Notes: generated by a model from the letters alone, not told the origin. Shown: positions 1 to 5,041, counted from the first letter of the stretch. The stretch is DNA of 5,041 nt from an uncultured Collinsella sp. (GCA_900552425.1 URZR01000140.1:1-5041), one strand, 5' to 3'. Numbers and translations are program-made.

Positions 1-403
1 TGAGGTAGGCCGGATAGGACGTGGCGATGGGCTGGGCGAATCCCATCACAAAGCCCAGAAACACCGCGCCGAGCAGGACGACGCCGGTCGCGCTACCAAA
101 GGCGATGATTGCCGTGCCAGTTGCGAGCGTGCCGACGATGCTCAGCAAGAAATGGCGGCGCGGACCCCATGCGTCGAGCGCAGCGCCGCCCGCAAAGGAT
201 CCCAGGATCACGAAAACGTTCATGAACAGGACGGCCAGCGATGTCGCGACGACCGAGGCATCGTCCGCATAGGTAAGCGTTCCGATGACGCCGATAAAGT
301 AGCTGGTCTGAAACCCGGTGTAGATGAGAAAGCGCATCGCTACCAGGCGCTTGGCCTGCATGGACAGCGAAGGTTGAGGTTTTGAGAGAAGAGATGCGAG
401 CAT
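1..403 (-). CDS. Major facilitator superfamily transporter, N-terminal part (cut by window edge)
   Basis: The reading frame is open from an ATG at 403 to the left edge, giving 134 visible residues without a stop. Residues 22-45, 51-73, 84-104 and 106-125 are hydrophobic and fit the first four membrane helices. Between helices 2 and 3 lies a loop reading GGAALDAWGPRRHF (residues 72-85), which matches MFS motif A (G-x3-D-x2-G-x-R-R). The family moves small solutes or drugs across the inner membrane by ion-coupled exchange. The substrate cannot be told from this fragment. The start at 403 is preferred because AAGGAG (414-409) sits 5 nt upstream. An in-frame ATG at 421 would add six residues but has no ribosome binding site. 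The gene follows the moa operon on the same strand, but 393 bp and a terminator-like hairpin separate them, so it is probably transcribed on its own. Confidence 0.85.
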   Translation of the reverse strand, partial: MLASLLSKPQPSLSMQAKRLVAMRFLIYTGFQTSYFIGVIGTLTYADDASVVATSLAVLFMNVFVILGSFAGGAALDAWGPRRHFLLSIVGTLATGTAIIAFGSATGVVLLGAVFLGFVMGFAQPIATSYPAYL

Positions 404-408
404 GGAGA

Positions 409-414
409 CTCCTT
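409..414 (-). promoter_or_regulatory. Shine-Dalgarno of the MFS transporter gene
   Basis: AAGGAG on the minus strand lies 5 nt before the ATG at 403. It selects this start over the in-frame ATG at 421, which has no purine-rich stretch upstream. Confidence 0.7.
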
Positions 415-422
415 GTTTCATA

Positions 423-459
423 CGAATACGGGCGGTGGGTATTCGCCACCGTCTGTCAA
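423..459 (-). promoter_or_regulatory. Leader of the MFS gene: two overlapping dyads and a TTGACA box
   Basis: Two inverted repeats overlap so that they cannot form together. CGAATAC/GTATTCG (423-429 with 439-445, 7 bp) takes up the loop of CGGTGG/CCACCG (433-438 with 446-451, 6 bp), and the reverse also holds. A perfect TTGACA on the minus strand (459-454) lies immediately upstream. I see no convincing -10 box 16-19 bp further on, so the promoter itself is not established. The dyads could be an operator for a repressor or alternative hairpins in the mRNA leader. The inner dyad ends 8 nt before the AAGGAG. The symmetry is certain; its function is inference. Confidence 0.35.
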
Positions 460-572
460 ATCAATCTATCCGCATGAAACATTAAGGACGCATCAGGACC
501 CTTCTCTCCGTTTTTCGCTCAGTATGAACTACTTGGTAGATTGTAAGGCATGTCCCACACATCTACTAAAGT

Positions 573-610
573 AAAAACCACCACAAAGGTGCCTGGCCCC
601 TTTGTGGTGG
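573..610 (-). terminator. Rho-independent terminator-like hairpin
   Basis: A perfect 12-bp stem (CCACCACAAAGG at 578-589 with CCTTTGTGGTGG at 599-610) encloses a 9-nt loop. On the minus strand it is followed directly by five T (577-573); there is no T-run on the plus side. This orientation suits termination of the moaA/moaC-mobB transcript, though it lies 187 nt past the moaC-mobB stop. It also belongs to a palindrome-dense stretch, so it may be part of an intergenic repeat that happens to work as a terminator. Confidence 0.6.
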
Positions 611-631
611 AAATGACGTTTGCCCAGATAA

Positions 632-668
632 AACCTGCCAAAACAAACCTGTCCCTTTTTGGCATGTT
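632..668. repeat. Intergenic hairpin TGCCAAAA/TTTTGGCA
   Basis: An 8-bp perfect stem (636-643 with 657-664) is extended, past one mismatch, by three further pairs (632-634 with 666-668). The loop is 13 nt. Neither strand has a T-run after the stem, so it is not a typical terminator. With the neighbouring hairpin at 578-610 it forms a compact double-hairpin unit that resembles a dispersed intergenic repeat. Only one copy is visible here. Confidence 0.4.
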
Positions 669-690
669 ATGGCAACGCAGCGAGCCGGTT

Positions 691-776
691 CCAAGTGCCC
701 CAGGTCGCCCCGAAAGAGGAGCGACGCGTACTTTGGTACGCGAGCGACGGCTTGAGGGACGAGATGGGGTGCTTGG
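691..776. repeat. 86-nt symmetric interrupted palindrome downstream of moaC-mobB
   Basis: Two 41-nt halves flank a 4-nt centre (TTTG, 732-735). Outer arms 691-702 and 765-776 give 12 pairs, two of them G-U. A middle segment, 705-711 with 756-762, pairs except at one position. The inner arms CGCGTAC/GTACGCG (725-731 with 736-742) are perfect. Symmetric unpaired stretches separate these blocks. It begins 21 nt past the moaC-mobB stop, so it would lie in that gene's 3' untranslated RNA. The equal spacing on both sides argues against chance. Function unknown; it could be an extragenic palindromic repeat. Confidence 0.45.
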
Positions 777-796
777 GGCCGGCGCAGCGTTGAGCC

Positions 797-2098
797 TTAA
801 AGATGATCTTGGATAAGATCGCAGATGGCTCGGGCGTCGTTGATGTTGATGGCTCGGGTCGCTAAGCCGGCGTCGAATGCCTGGCGTGCCAGGGCCTCGT
901 TGCAGGCAAGGGCCAGCGTGTGACCGTCGACCAGGTCGAGCGAGCTCTTGCCGCGCAGACGGTCGACACCCGATCGCGCGACAACGATGTTGTCGAAACC
1001 CTCGGTCTTGTAGCCCTCGATGATCACCACGTCGACATCGTTGTAGCGCGACAGCAGCTCGCGCGCGGGCATCTCGTCCTCCTCGCGCGTGTCGGCGTAC
1101 TCCGCCCAGCGCGTGGCGCAGATGAGGCCCACGTGCTTTGATCCGGCTTGGTGATGGCGCCAGGTGTCCTTAGCGGGCACGTCGATATCAAAGCCGTGAT
1201 GCCCATGATGCTTGAGCGAACCCACGCGCAGGCCGCGGCGGGGGAGCTCGGCGATAACCTTCTCGACGAGCGTGGTCTTGCCCGAGTTTTGGTAGCCGAT
1301 AAACGCGATCGCGGGGACGGCCGGGGCCGGAGCTGCGGACGCGACGGCGACGGGCGCGCTCGCGGGTGCGGCACCGTCAGCGGCCACGGACTCAACGGCA
1401 GCGGCCTGACGCTCTGCGCGGTCCCACACGCCCGAGCGGCCGCCCTCCTTGTGCAGCAGGCGAACGTCAACGATCTCCATGCCGCGATCGACCGCCTTGC
1501 ACATGTCGTAGATGGTCAGACACGCGGCACTCGCGCCGGTCAGAGCCTCCATCTCGATACCCGTCTTGCCCGTCACGCCAGCCGTAACCAGTACGTGAAA
1601 GCCAACTTGCCCGTCTGCGCGCGCCGGCGCCCAGCCCTCGGGCACGTCATCGGCCGGCGTCCCCGCCGGAGCGATGGGCGCAATGTCGCACTTGCTCTTG
1701 GTAATGAGCAGCGGATGGCACATGGGGATGATGTCGCTTGTGCGTTTGATGGCCATGATGCCCGCCACGCGCGCGCATGCGAGCACATCGCCCTTTTTGG
1801 CGCGGTCCTGCAGCACCATGGTCTGCGTCTCGGGGTGCATGAGGATGGTGCCCTCGGCGATGGCAATGCGATGGGTCTCGGCCTTGTCGGACACGTCGAC
1901 CATGCGTACCTCGCCCTTGGCGTCCACGTGCGTCAGCTCGTCGCGACGGGCGTCGCGGGCGGGCTCGGTGGCAGCACTGGCAGACGGCTGTGCGGACGCG
2001 TCGGCGTTGCCAGCATTCGCCGCAGCCGTGACTTTGTGGGCAGACATCGCGGCCCTGCGAGCGGCCTTGGTGGCATCGGCGTACCTGCTCTTGGCCAT
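797..2098 (-). CDS. moaC-mobB: MoaC-MobB fusion: cyclic pyranopterin monophosphate synthase plus molybdopterin-guanine dinucleotide adaptor
   Basis: The gene encodes 433 residues from ATG 2098. Residues 1-53 are an Ala-rich tail absent from ordinary MoaC. Residues 54-223 are a complete MoaC domain, which makes cyclic pyranopterin monophosphate from the MoaA product. Active-site residues known from E. coli MoaC are all in place: Lys102 (KGDV), His128 (DIIPMCHP), Glu182 and Glu184 (GIEMEAL), Asp198 and Lys201 (YDMCKA). By motif spacing, about 19 extra residues lie between His128 and Glu182, probably a surface loop. Residues 224-262 are an Ala/Pro linker. Residues 263-433 are MobB, a GTP-binding partner of MobA in adding GMP to the cofactor. 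MobB shows a P-loop GYQNSGKTT (268-276), SLKHHGHH (294-301), HQAGSKH (316-322) and IIEGYK (359-364). A longer frame opens at 2143 but has no good ribosome site and would overlap moaA. The enzymes are cytoplasmic. Confidence 0.92.
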   Translation of the reverse strand: MAKSRYADATKAARRAAMSAHKVTAAANAGNADASAQPSASAATEPARDARRDELTHVDAKGEVRMVDVSDKAETHRIAIAEGTILMHPETQTMVLQDRAKKGDVLACARVAGIMAIKRTSDIIPMCHPLLITKSKCDIAPIAPAGTPADDVPEGWAPARADGQVGFHVLVTAGVTGKTGIEMEALTGASAACLTIYDMCKAVDRGMEIVDVRLLHKEGGRSGVWDRAERQAAAVESVAADGAAPASAPVAVASAAPAPAVPAIAFIGYQNSGKTTLVEKVIAELPRRGLRVGSLKHHGHHGFDIDVPAKDTWRHHQAGSKHVGLICATRWAEYADTREEDEMPARELLSRYNDVDVVIIEGYKTEGFDNIVVARSGVDRLRGKSSLDLVDGHTLALACNEALARQAFDAGLATRAININDARAICDLIQDHL

Positions 2099-2102
2099 AT
2101 GA

Positions 2103-3158
2103 TCATCCTCCGATTTGGGACATAAATCGTTGCGTGCCCTCAATTATCGCGTGTTCCTGCGGTTTGTGGGCCACGGCATCGCGCCAAATCGAAAGTACCT
2201 GCATATCATCACCACGGCGTAGGGCGTCGCGCACCGAATATTCGGCATCGCTGAACAGGCACGGACGCACGTTGCCATCGGCCGTCAGGCGCAGACGGTT
2301 GCAATTCGTACAAAAATGATTGGACATGGCGCTAATAAAACCGACCGTTCCCGCCGCGCCCGGAAAGTGCCAATAGCGCGCAGGGCCCGCGCCGGCAGGA
2401 GCGTCGTTGATGTCGAGCGGCTCGAGCTCGCCCAGCCCCGTCGCGGCGGCCCCAGCATTGATGCGCGCCCGCAGCTCGTCGCTCGGCACGGTGTCGCTCG
2501 CATCCCACAGCGCCGGATTGAGCGCGGGCGCATGCGGGCCCACAGCGCAATGCGAGCTCGTGTGCTCGTCGCCAATAGGCATGTATTCGATAAAGCGCAG
2601 GTGAATGGGACGGTCGATAGTCAGACGCGCGAGAGCCGCCACATCCTGGCTGAGCCGGCGCACCACAACGCAGTTGACCTTAACGGGCTCAAAGCCCCAA
2701 GCCAGCGCCGCGTCGATGCCAGCCATGGTCTGCTCGAGTCGACCCAGGCGCGTGATCTTTCCAAAGAGCGTAGGGTCGAGTGTGTCGAGCGAGATGTTAA
2801 CGCGGTTAAGCCCGGCATCTTTGAGCTGCGGTGCCAGCTTGGGCAGCAGGGCGCCATTGGTGGTAAGCGAGATGTCCTCGATCCGCGGGATCGCGCGGAT
2901 GTCGCGAATGAGCGGGATGATACGGCGGCTGACCAGCGGCTCGCCGCCCGTCAGGCGCACGCGGCGAATGCCCTCTCCCGCCACCAAGCGCACAAAGCGG
3001 GCGATTTCCTCGGCACTGAGTAGCTCGTCGTGCGCGCGGGGCGCCACGCCATCGGCCGGCATGCAGTAAATGCAGCGAAAATTGCACTTGTCGGTAACGG
3101 CAATGCGCAGGTAGTTGATATCGCGGCCAAAGCCGTCATGTTGCACGTGCCCGTCCAC
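2103..3158 (-). CDS. moaA: GTP 3',8-cyclase MoaA (radical SAM)
   Basis: MoaA converts GTP to 3',8-cyclo-7,8-dihydro-GTP, the first step of molybdenum-cofactor synthesis, in the cytoplasm. The 351-residue product has the radical-SAM cluster motif CNFRCIYC (Cys25, Cys29, Cys32) and the SAM-contacting LTGGEPL (69-75). The second, substrate-binding 4Fe-4S motif follows the family pattern CxxC-x13-C (Cys283, Cys286, Cys300). It ends in the Gly-Gly tail typical of MoaA. The start is GTG at 3158, chosen because AGGGGAGGG (3171-3163) sits 4 nt upstream; a second GTG at 3146 is less well placed. The protein is slightly longer than the usual 320-340 residues, partly through a stretch around residues 199-222. 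It is the first gene of an operon with moaC-mobB, 4 nt apart. Together they supply both enzymes needed to reach cyclic pyranopterin monophosphate. Confidence 0.96.
   Translation of the reverse strand: MDGHVQHDGFGRDINYLRIAVTDKCNFRCIYCMPADGVAPRAHDELLSAEEIARFVRLVAGEGIRRVRLTGGEPLVSRRIIPLIRDIRAIPRIEDISLTTNGALLPKLAPQLKDAGLNRVNISLDTLDPTLFGKITRLGRLEQTMAGIDAALAWGFEPVKVNCVVVRRLSQDVAALARLTIDRPIHLRFIEYMPIGDEHTSSHCAVGPHAPALNPALWDASDTVPSDELRARINAGAAATGLGELEPLDINDAPAGAGPARYWHFPGAAGTVGFISAMSNHFCTNCNRLRLTADGNVRPCLFSDAEYSVRDALRRGDDMQVLSIWRDAVAHKPQEHAIIEGTQRFMSQIGG
2106..2111 (-). promoter_or_regulatory. Shine-Dalgarno of moaC-mobB, inside the end of moaA
   Basis: GGAGGA on the minus strand lies 7 nt before the ATG at 2098. 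The same six bases are the last two codons of moaA (Gly-Gly), followed at once by its TGA. This fixes the moaC-mobB start and implies translational coupling of the two genes. Confidence 0.85.
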
Positions 3159-3162
3159 GCAG

Positions 3163-3171
3163 CCCTCCCCT
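3163..3171 (-). promoter_or_regulatory. Shine-Dalgarno of moaA supporting a GTG start
   Basis: AGGGGAGGG on the minus strand lies 4 nt before the GTG at 3158. It is strong enough to support the non-ATG start. Confidence 0.7.
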
Positions 3172-3198
3172 CACGCGGCGTTTTATTCTTCGGAAAAC

Positions 3199-3204
3199 AT
3201 AATA
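3199..3204 (-). promoter_or_regulatory. Possible -10 box of the moaA promoter
   Basis: TATTAT on the minus strand stands out in an otherwise GC-rich gap and would give a leader of about 35 nt. The hexamer 17 bp upstream (GTCGGC) is a poor -35, so this is a weak call. The leader is too short to hold the known molybdenum-cofactor riboswitch. Confidence 0.25.
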
Positions 3205-3292
3205 CCCCACGGGAGAATCATGCCGACACCCGTACGACAGGACAGGTCACTTCGGGCAAAACGGACTTTCCAAGCCCATCCTCAACACACAA

Positions 3293-3353
3293 ACCATCAC
3301 AACATTCGATGCTTTTCCCGTTTTTGGCAAAAAACGTCGAATGTTGTGATGGT
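3293..3353. repeat. Hairpin element, copy 1 (downstream flank of the DUF559-like gene)
   Basis: The outer arms ACCATCACAACATTCGA (3293-3309) and its exact reverse complement (3337-3353) form a 17-bp stem. Inside are a 9-nt one-sided unpaired stretch TGCTTTTCC (3310-3318) and a perfect 7-bp inner hairpin CGTTTTT/AAAAACG (3319-3325 with 3330-3336) with loop GGCA. The inner stem abuts the right outer arm directly. A second copy in the same orientation lies at 4533-4597; over the shared 61 nt they differ at two bases. It lies 40 nt past the stop of the minus-strand gene and upstream of moaA. It has no proper T-run, so a simple terminator role is unlikely. Confidence 0.85.
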
Positions 3354-3393
3354 CTGCCTGCCCACGGCACCCCGCAGAAGGACCGGAACGTCC

Positions 3394-4431
3394 CTAAAGG
3401 ACGCCGTCCCAGTGCCGAATCACGAATTCTCGCAGGTCGTTCTGCCGCTTTTGGAACGTTTCGCTTCGGTCGCACCTGAGGCCCATAGCAAGCGCGATGG
3501 CGTTCATCGCCCGGTGCAATTGCAGCTGATGGGCAAACTGAGTCCCGGTGAGGACGATCATCCTAAAGCCCAGCGTGCTCAGCACGGTCATACGCTCCGC
3601 ATCCGACGCGCTGCGCTGTTTATCAAGATGGTCCGAACCGTTGTATTCAATTCCCGTACCGCTCGCAGGCGCATATACGTCAATCTCGAAATACCCGGCC
3701 TTAGCGAGATACTTGAACTCGCTGGGAACATCGACCCGATGGTTGAGCTCGATCTTGGCGTATCCCAGCCCTCCCTGGGAACGTTTTGCTACGACCATGA
3801 TTGAGGTGGCCGTCTCCATGGGCGATCGCGCGCCATCGTGCACGCGTTTGAGCACGGCGGCCGCGCGTATGGCCCCCTGACGAGATCGGTTCTCATTGCA
3901 ATAAGCAATCAAATCGGCAACGGTATACCTCTGCCCCATCTCGATATAATCGCCTGTCGACAGATGATTCAAATGGTATCGGGCACAGATTTCGTAGCCA
4001 TATTCCAGCTGCTCGGGCTCGCTCATCCACGAACCCGCTTGGACAAAGCACATGACCTCATCAACCACTAGAAGGCCCTCCGCCACCTCGATAAGATGGC
4101 CTGGGGGTACCGGCGCCCCAAACACGTGGCACCTAAATCCAGCCGGCGTCGAGCGCTCAAAATCGAAGTTAACGAGCGTATCGATATGATCGAGCTCTTC
4201 TCGTGGAATACCAAGCGAAACCAGATAGTCGGTAACGATCCCAACTGCCGTCGAAGCCCTCAGCCCCTTGGCATCGAGCCCCAATTTGGGCAGGCCCGCG
4301 GTCGGCTCCGCCTCGCTAGCAAGCGAGTCCTCATCGTATAGGCTGCTTGCTCGCGAGAGCGGCTCGGACGGGCGCGCCACGTTGTGGTACATCCAGGCAG
4401 TCTTATGGGACAGGACGATCGGCAGGTCCAT
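3394..4431 (-). CDS. Protein with DUF559/Vsr-like PD-(D/E)XK nuclease-type C-terminal domain
   Basis: The start ATG at 4431 is preceded by GGAGG 4 nt upstream. The 345-residue product has no signal peptide or membrane segment. The N-terminus has a SHKTAWMYHN stretch (8-17), reminiscent of the N-termini of AbiEi-like proteins. The middle (about 60-200) is not recognised. Residues 200-300 resemble DUF559 domains of actinobacteria: SPMET (203-207, acidic Glu206), then FEIDVYAP (248-255, Asp251), then GIEYNGSDH (260-268, Glu262). They are followed by D277 and R280 and the strand LGFRMIVLT (287-295). This order fits the E, D and E-x-Y acidic residues of a PD-(D/E)XK nuclease core. Family assignment is by eye; catalytic activity and substrate are unknown. 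A role in defence or DNA repair is possible but unproven. The gene stands alone between two copies of a hairpin element and is divergent from the MATE exporter. Confidence 0.75.
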   Translation of the reverse strand: MDLPIVLSHKTAWMYHNVARPSEPLSRASSLYDEDSLASEAEPTAGLPKLGLDAKGLRASTAVGIVTDYLVSLGIPREELDHIDTLVNFDFERSTPAGFRCHVFGAPVPPGHLIEVAEGLLVVDEVMCFVQAGSWMSEPEQLEYGYEICARYHLNHLSTGDYIEMGQRYTVADLIAYCNENRSRQGAIRAAAVLKRVHDGARSPMETATSIMVVAKRSQGGLGYAKIELNHRVDVPSEFKYLAKAGYFEIDVYAPASGTGIEYNGSDHLDKQRSASDAERMTVLSTLGFRMIVLTGTQFAHQLQLHRAMNAIALAMGLRCDRSETFQKRQNDLREFVIRHWDGVL

Positions 4432-4532
4432 GAGCCCTCCAATGGAGTCGGATAACCAACCTTATTCCCCTGCCCACGGGTCCGCACACCTGCGTGCGCA
4501 AGAAAGCGATTCCACCCGATCGAGTGGCAGAA

Positions 4533-4597
4533 AAACCATCACAACATTCGATGCTTTTCCCGATTTTGTCAAAAAACGTCGAATGTTGTGATGGTTT
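4533..4597. repeat. Hairpin element, copy 2 (upstream flank of the DUF559-like gene)
   Basis: The 17-bp outer stem of copy 1 is repeated exactly and extended by two A-T pairs to 19 bp (4533-4551 with 4579-4597). The one-sided bulge TGCTTTTCC (4552-4560) is unchanged. The inner hairpin (4561-4567 with 4572-4578) carries one A-A mismatch, and its loop is GTCA instead of GGCA. It lies 101 nt upstream of the DUF559-like start and 79 nt before the MATE -35 box, between divergent genes, so it cannot be a terminator for an adjacent gene end. Confidence 0.85.
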
Positions 4598-4676
4598 GAG
4601 GCGAGGTGAGGGGCACGAAGAGGTCAAAGCATTGTGCTCGGAGCGTGACTTTTTCACCCCGATGCCAGCACAAACC

Positions 4677-4707
4677 TTGACTCTACAATCGTTGTAGGGT
4701 TTTCACT
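4677..4707 (+). promoter_or_regulatory. MerR-type promoter of the MATE exporter gene
   Basis: The -35 box TTGACT (4677-4682) and -10 box TTCACT (4702-4707) are separated by 19 bp. This is 2 bp longer than normal, as is typical of promoters that MerR-family activators rescue by twisting the DNA. Between them is a perfect dyad CTACAATCGTTGTAG (4683-4697), which extends with one further matching pair beyond a single mismatch (4681 with 4699). Start of transcription would be near 4713-4715, about 35 nt before the ATG. No MerR gene is visible in the window; it may lie beyond the right edge or elsewhere. Confidence 0.65.
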
Positions 4708-4747
4708 ACACTGGTACGTAAACAAACCCAGCCAGAAAGCCCCGCCC

Positions 4748-5041
4748 ATGGAACACGACCTCACACGCGGCAATGTCCTTAAGACCATCGCGGTCTTTGC
4801 CCTGCCCTATATGCTCTCGTACTTTTTGCAGATGCTCTACGGCATGGCCGATCTGTACATGATGGGGCAGTTTAGCGGCGCTGCCGGCATCACCGCCGTG
4901 GGCAATGGCGCGCAGACGCTCTATATCATTACCGTGGCGCTTGTGGGCCTGGCCATGGGAACGACGGTCATCGTCGGCCACGCCGTGGGTTCGCGCCGCT
5001 TTGACCGCGCCGAGGCTGCCATCGGCAACACCATCACGCTC
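4748..5041 (+). CDS. MATE family efflux transporter, N-terminal part (cut by window edge)
   Basis: The frame is open from ATG 4748 to the right edge, giving 98 residues. The N-terminus LTRGNVLKTIAVFALPYMLS (5-24) and the following LQMLYGMADLYMMGQF (27-42) are typical of the MatE domain of Na+/H+-coupled multidrug and toxin exporters. Helix 1 covers about residues 13-36 and helix 2 about 53-80, with a short loop carrying RRFDRAEAA (83-91) after it. These proteins export drugs or metabolites through the cytoplasmic membrane; the substrate is not predictable here. The ribosome site is weak (AGAAAG, 4734-4739, 8 nt upstream). The promoter at 4677-4707 carries a MerR-type operator, which fits drug- or stress-induced export. 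Confidence 0.9.
   Translation, partial: MEHDLTRGNVLKTIAVFALPYMLSYFLQMLYGMADLYMMGQFSGAAGITAVGNGAQTLYIITVALVGLAMGTTVIVGHAVGSRRFDRAEAAIGNTITL

Noticed and set aside
93..449. A 118-codon minus-strand frame
   Set aside because: It is out of frame with the MFS gene, which has motif A, membrane helices and a good ribosome site. This frame's product is rich in Arg and His.
529..539. CTACTTGGTAG dyad as a second MerR-type operator for the MFS gene
   Set aside because: The arms are only 4 bp, and no -35/-10 pair with 19-bp spacing surrounds it. The likeness to the MATE promoter is superficial.
550..816. An 88-codon open frame on the plus strand in the gap
   Set aside because: It runs through three palindromes and into the end of moaC-mobB. 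Its AAGG is only 1-2 nt from the ATG, and its product is low-complexity with no recognisable features.
805..820. Small hairpin GATCTT/AAGATC at the end of moaC-mobB
   Set aside because: It lies in coding sequence, is only 6 bp and A/T-rich, and lacks a T-run, so it is not a credible terminator.
1148..2125. A 325-codon open frame on the plus strand
   Set aside because: It lies opposite moaC-mobB, whose product has all family motifs. The plus-frame product is His/Arg/Gly-rich with no recognisable domain, as expected of an antisense frame in GC-rich DNA.
2316..3023. A 235-codon open frame on the plus strand
   Set aside because: It is antisense to moaA, Arg-rich and without any family likeness.
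3159..3292. Molybdenum-cofactor riboswitch upstream of moaA
   Set aside because: I find no extended paired structure or conserved segment of that motif in the gap, and the likely leader is too short.
3389..3403. CGTCC/GGACG mini-hairpin over the stop codon of the DUF559-like gene
   Set aside because: Five pairs in GC-rich coding sequence can easily arise by chance, and no T-run follows.
3115..3804. A 229-codon plus-strand frame covering hairpin copy 1
   Set aside because: It overlaps the moaA start, the hairpin and the DUF559-like gene on the opposite strand, and its product resembles nothing known.

Overview
The window reads like GC-rich chromosomal DNA of an anaerobic actinobacterium of the class Coriobacteriia, most likely Collinsella or a close relative. 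This rests on GC-rich codon use, the style of the proteins (a molybdenum-cofactor operon with a fused MoaC-MobB, a DUF559-like nuclease-type protein, a MATE exporter) and palindrome-rich intergenic gaps. The taxonomic call is inference, since no rRNA or marker gene is present.

Layout, left to right. Positions 1-403 (minus) hold the first 134 residues of a major facilitator transporter that runs off the left edge. The gap 404-796 contains no credible gene but is full of dyad symmetry: two mutually exclusive small dyads in the transporter leader (423-451), a terminator-like hairpin with a T-run on the minus strand (573-610), a second hairpin (632-668) and an 86-nt symmetric interrupted palindrome (691-776). 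Positions 797-3158 (minus) form a two-gene molybdenum-cofactor operon, moaA then a moaC-mobB fusion. The two genes are 4 nt apart, and the ribosome binding site of the second is made by the two glycine codons that end the first. Together they encode the two enzymes that turn GTP into cyclic pyranopterin monophosphate, plus the GTP-binding MobB adaptor of the later nucleotide-attachment step.

Positions 3394-4431 (minus) encode a 345-residue protein whose C-terminal third looks like a DUF559/Vsr-type PD-(D/E)XK nuclease domain. It is bracketed by two near-identical 61-nt hairpin elements in the same orientation (3293-3353 and 4533-4597, 59 of 61 bases identical). Each has a 17-19 bp outer stem, a perfectly conserved 9-nt one-sided bulge and a short inner hairpin. 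This bracketed gene is the most unusual structure in the window.

From 4748 to the right edge (plus) is the N-terminal part of a MATE-family multidrug exporter. Its promoter (4677-4707) has the hallmark of MerR-family control: a -35 and a -10 box 19 bp apart with a perfect dyad between them. The exporter is therefore probably induced by a MerR-type regulator encoded outside the window.

No tRNA, rRNA, CRISPR array, transposase or molybdenum-cofactor riboswitch was recognised.
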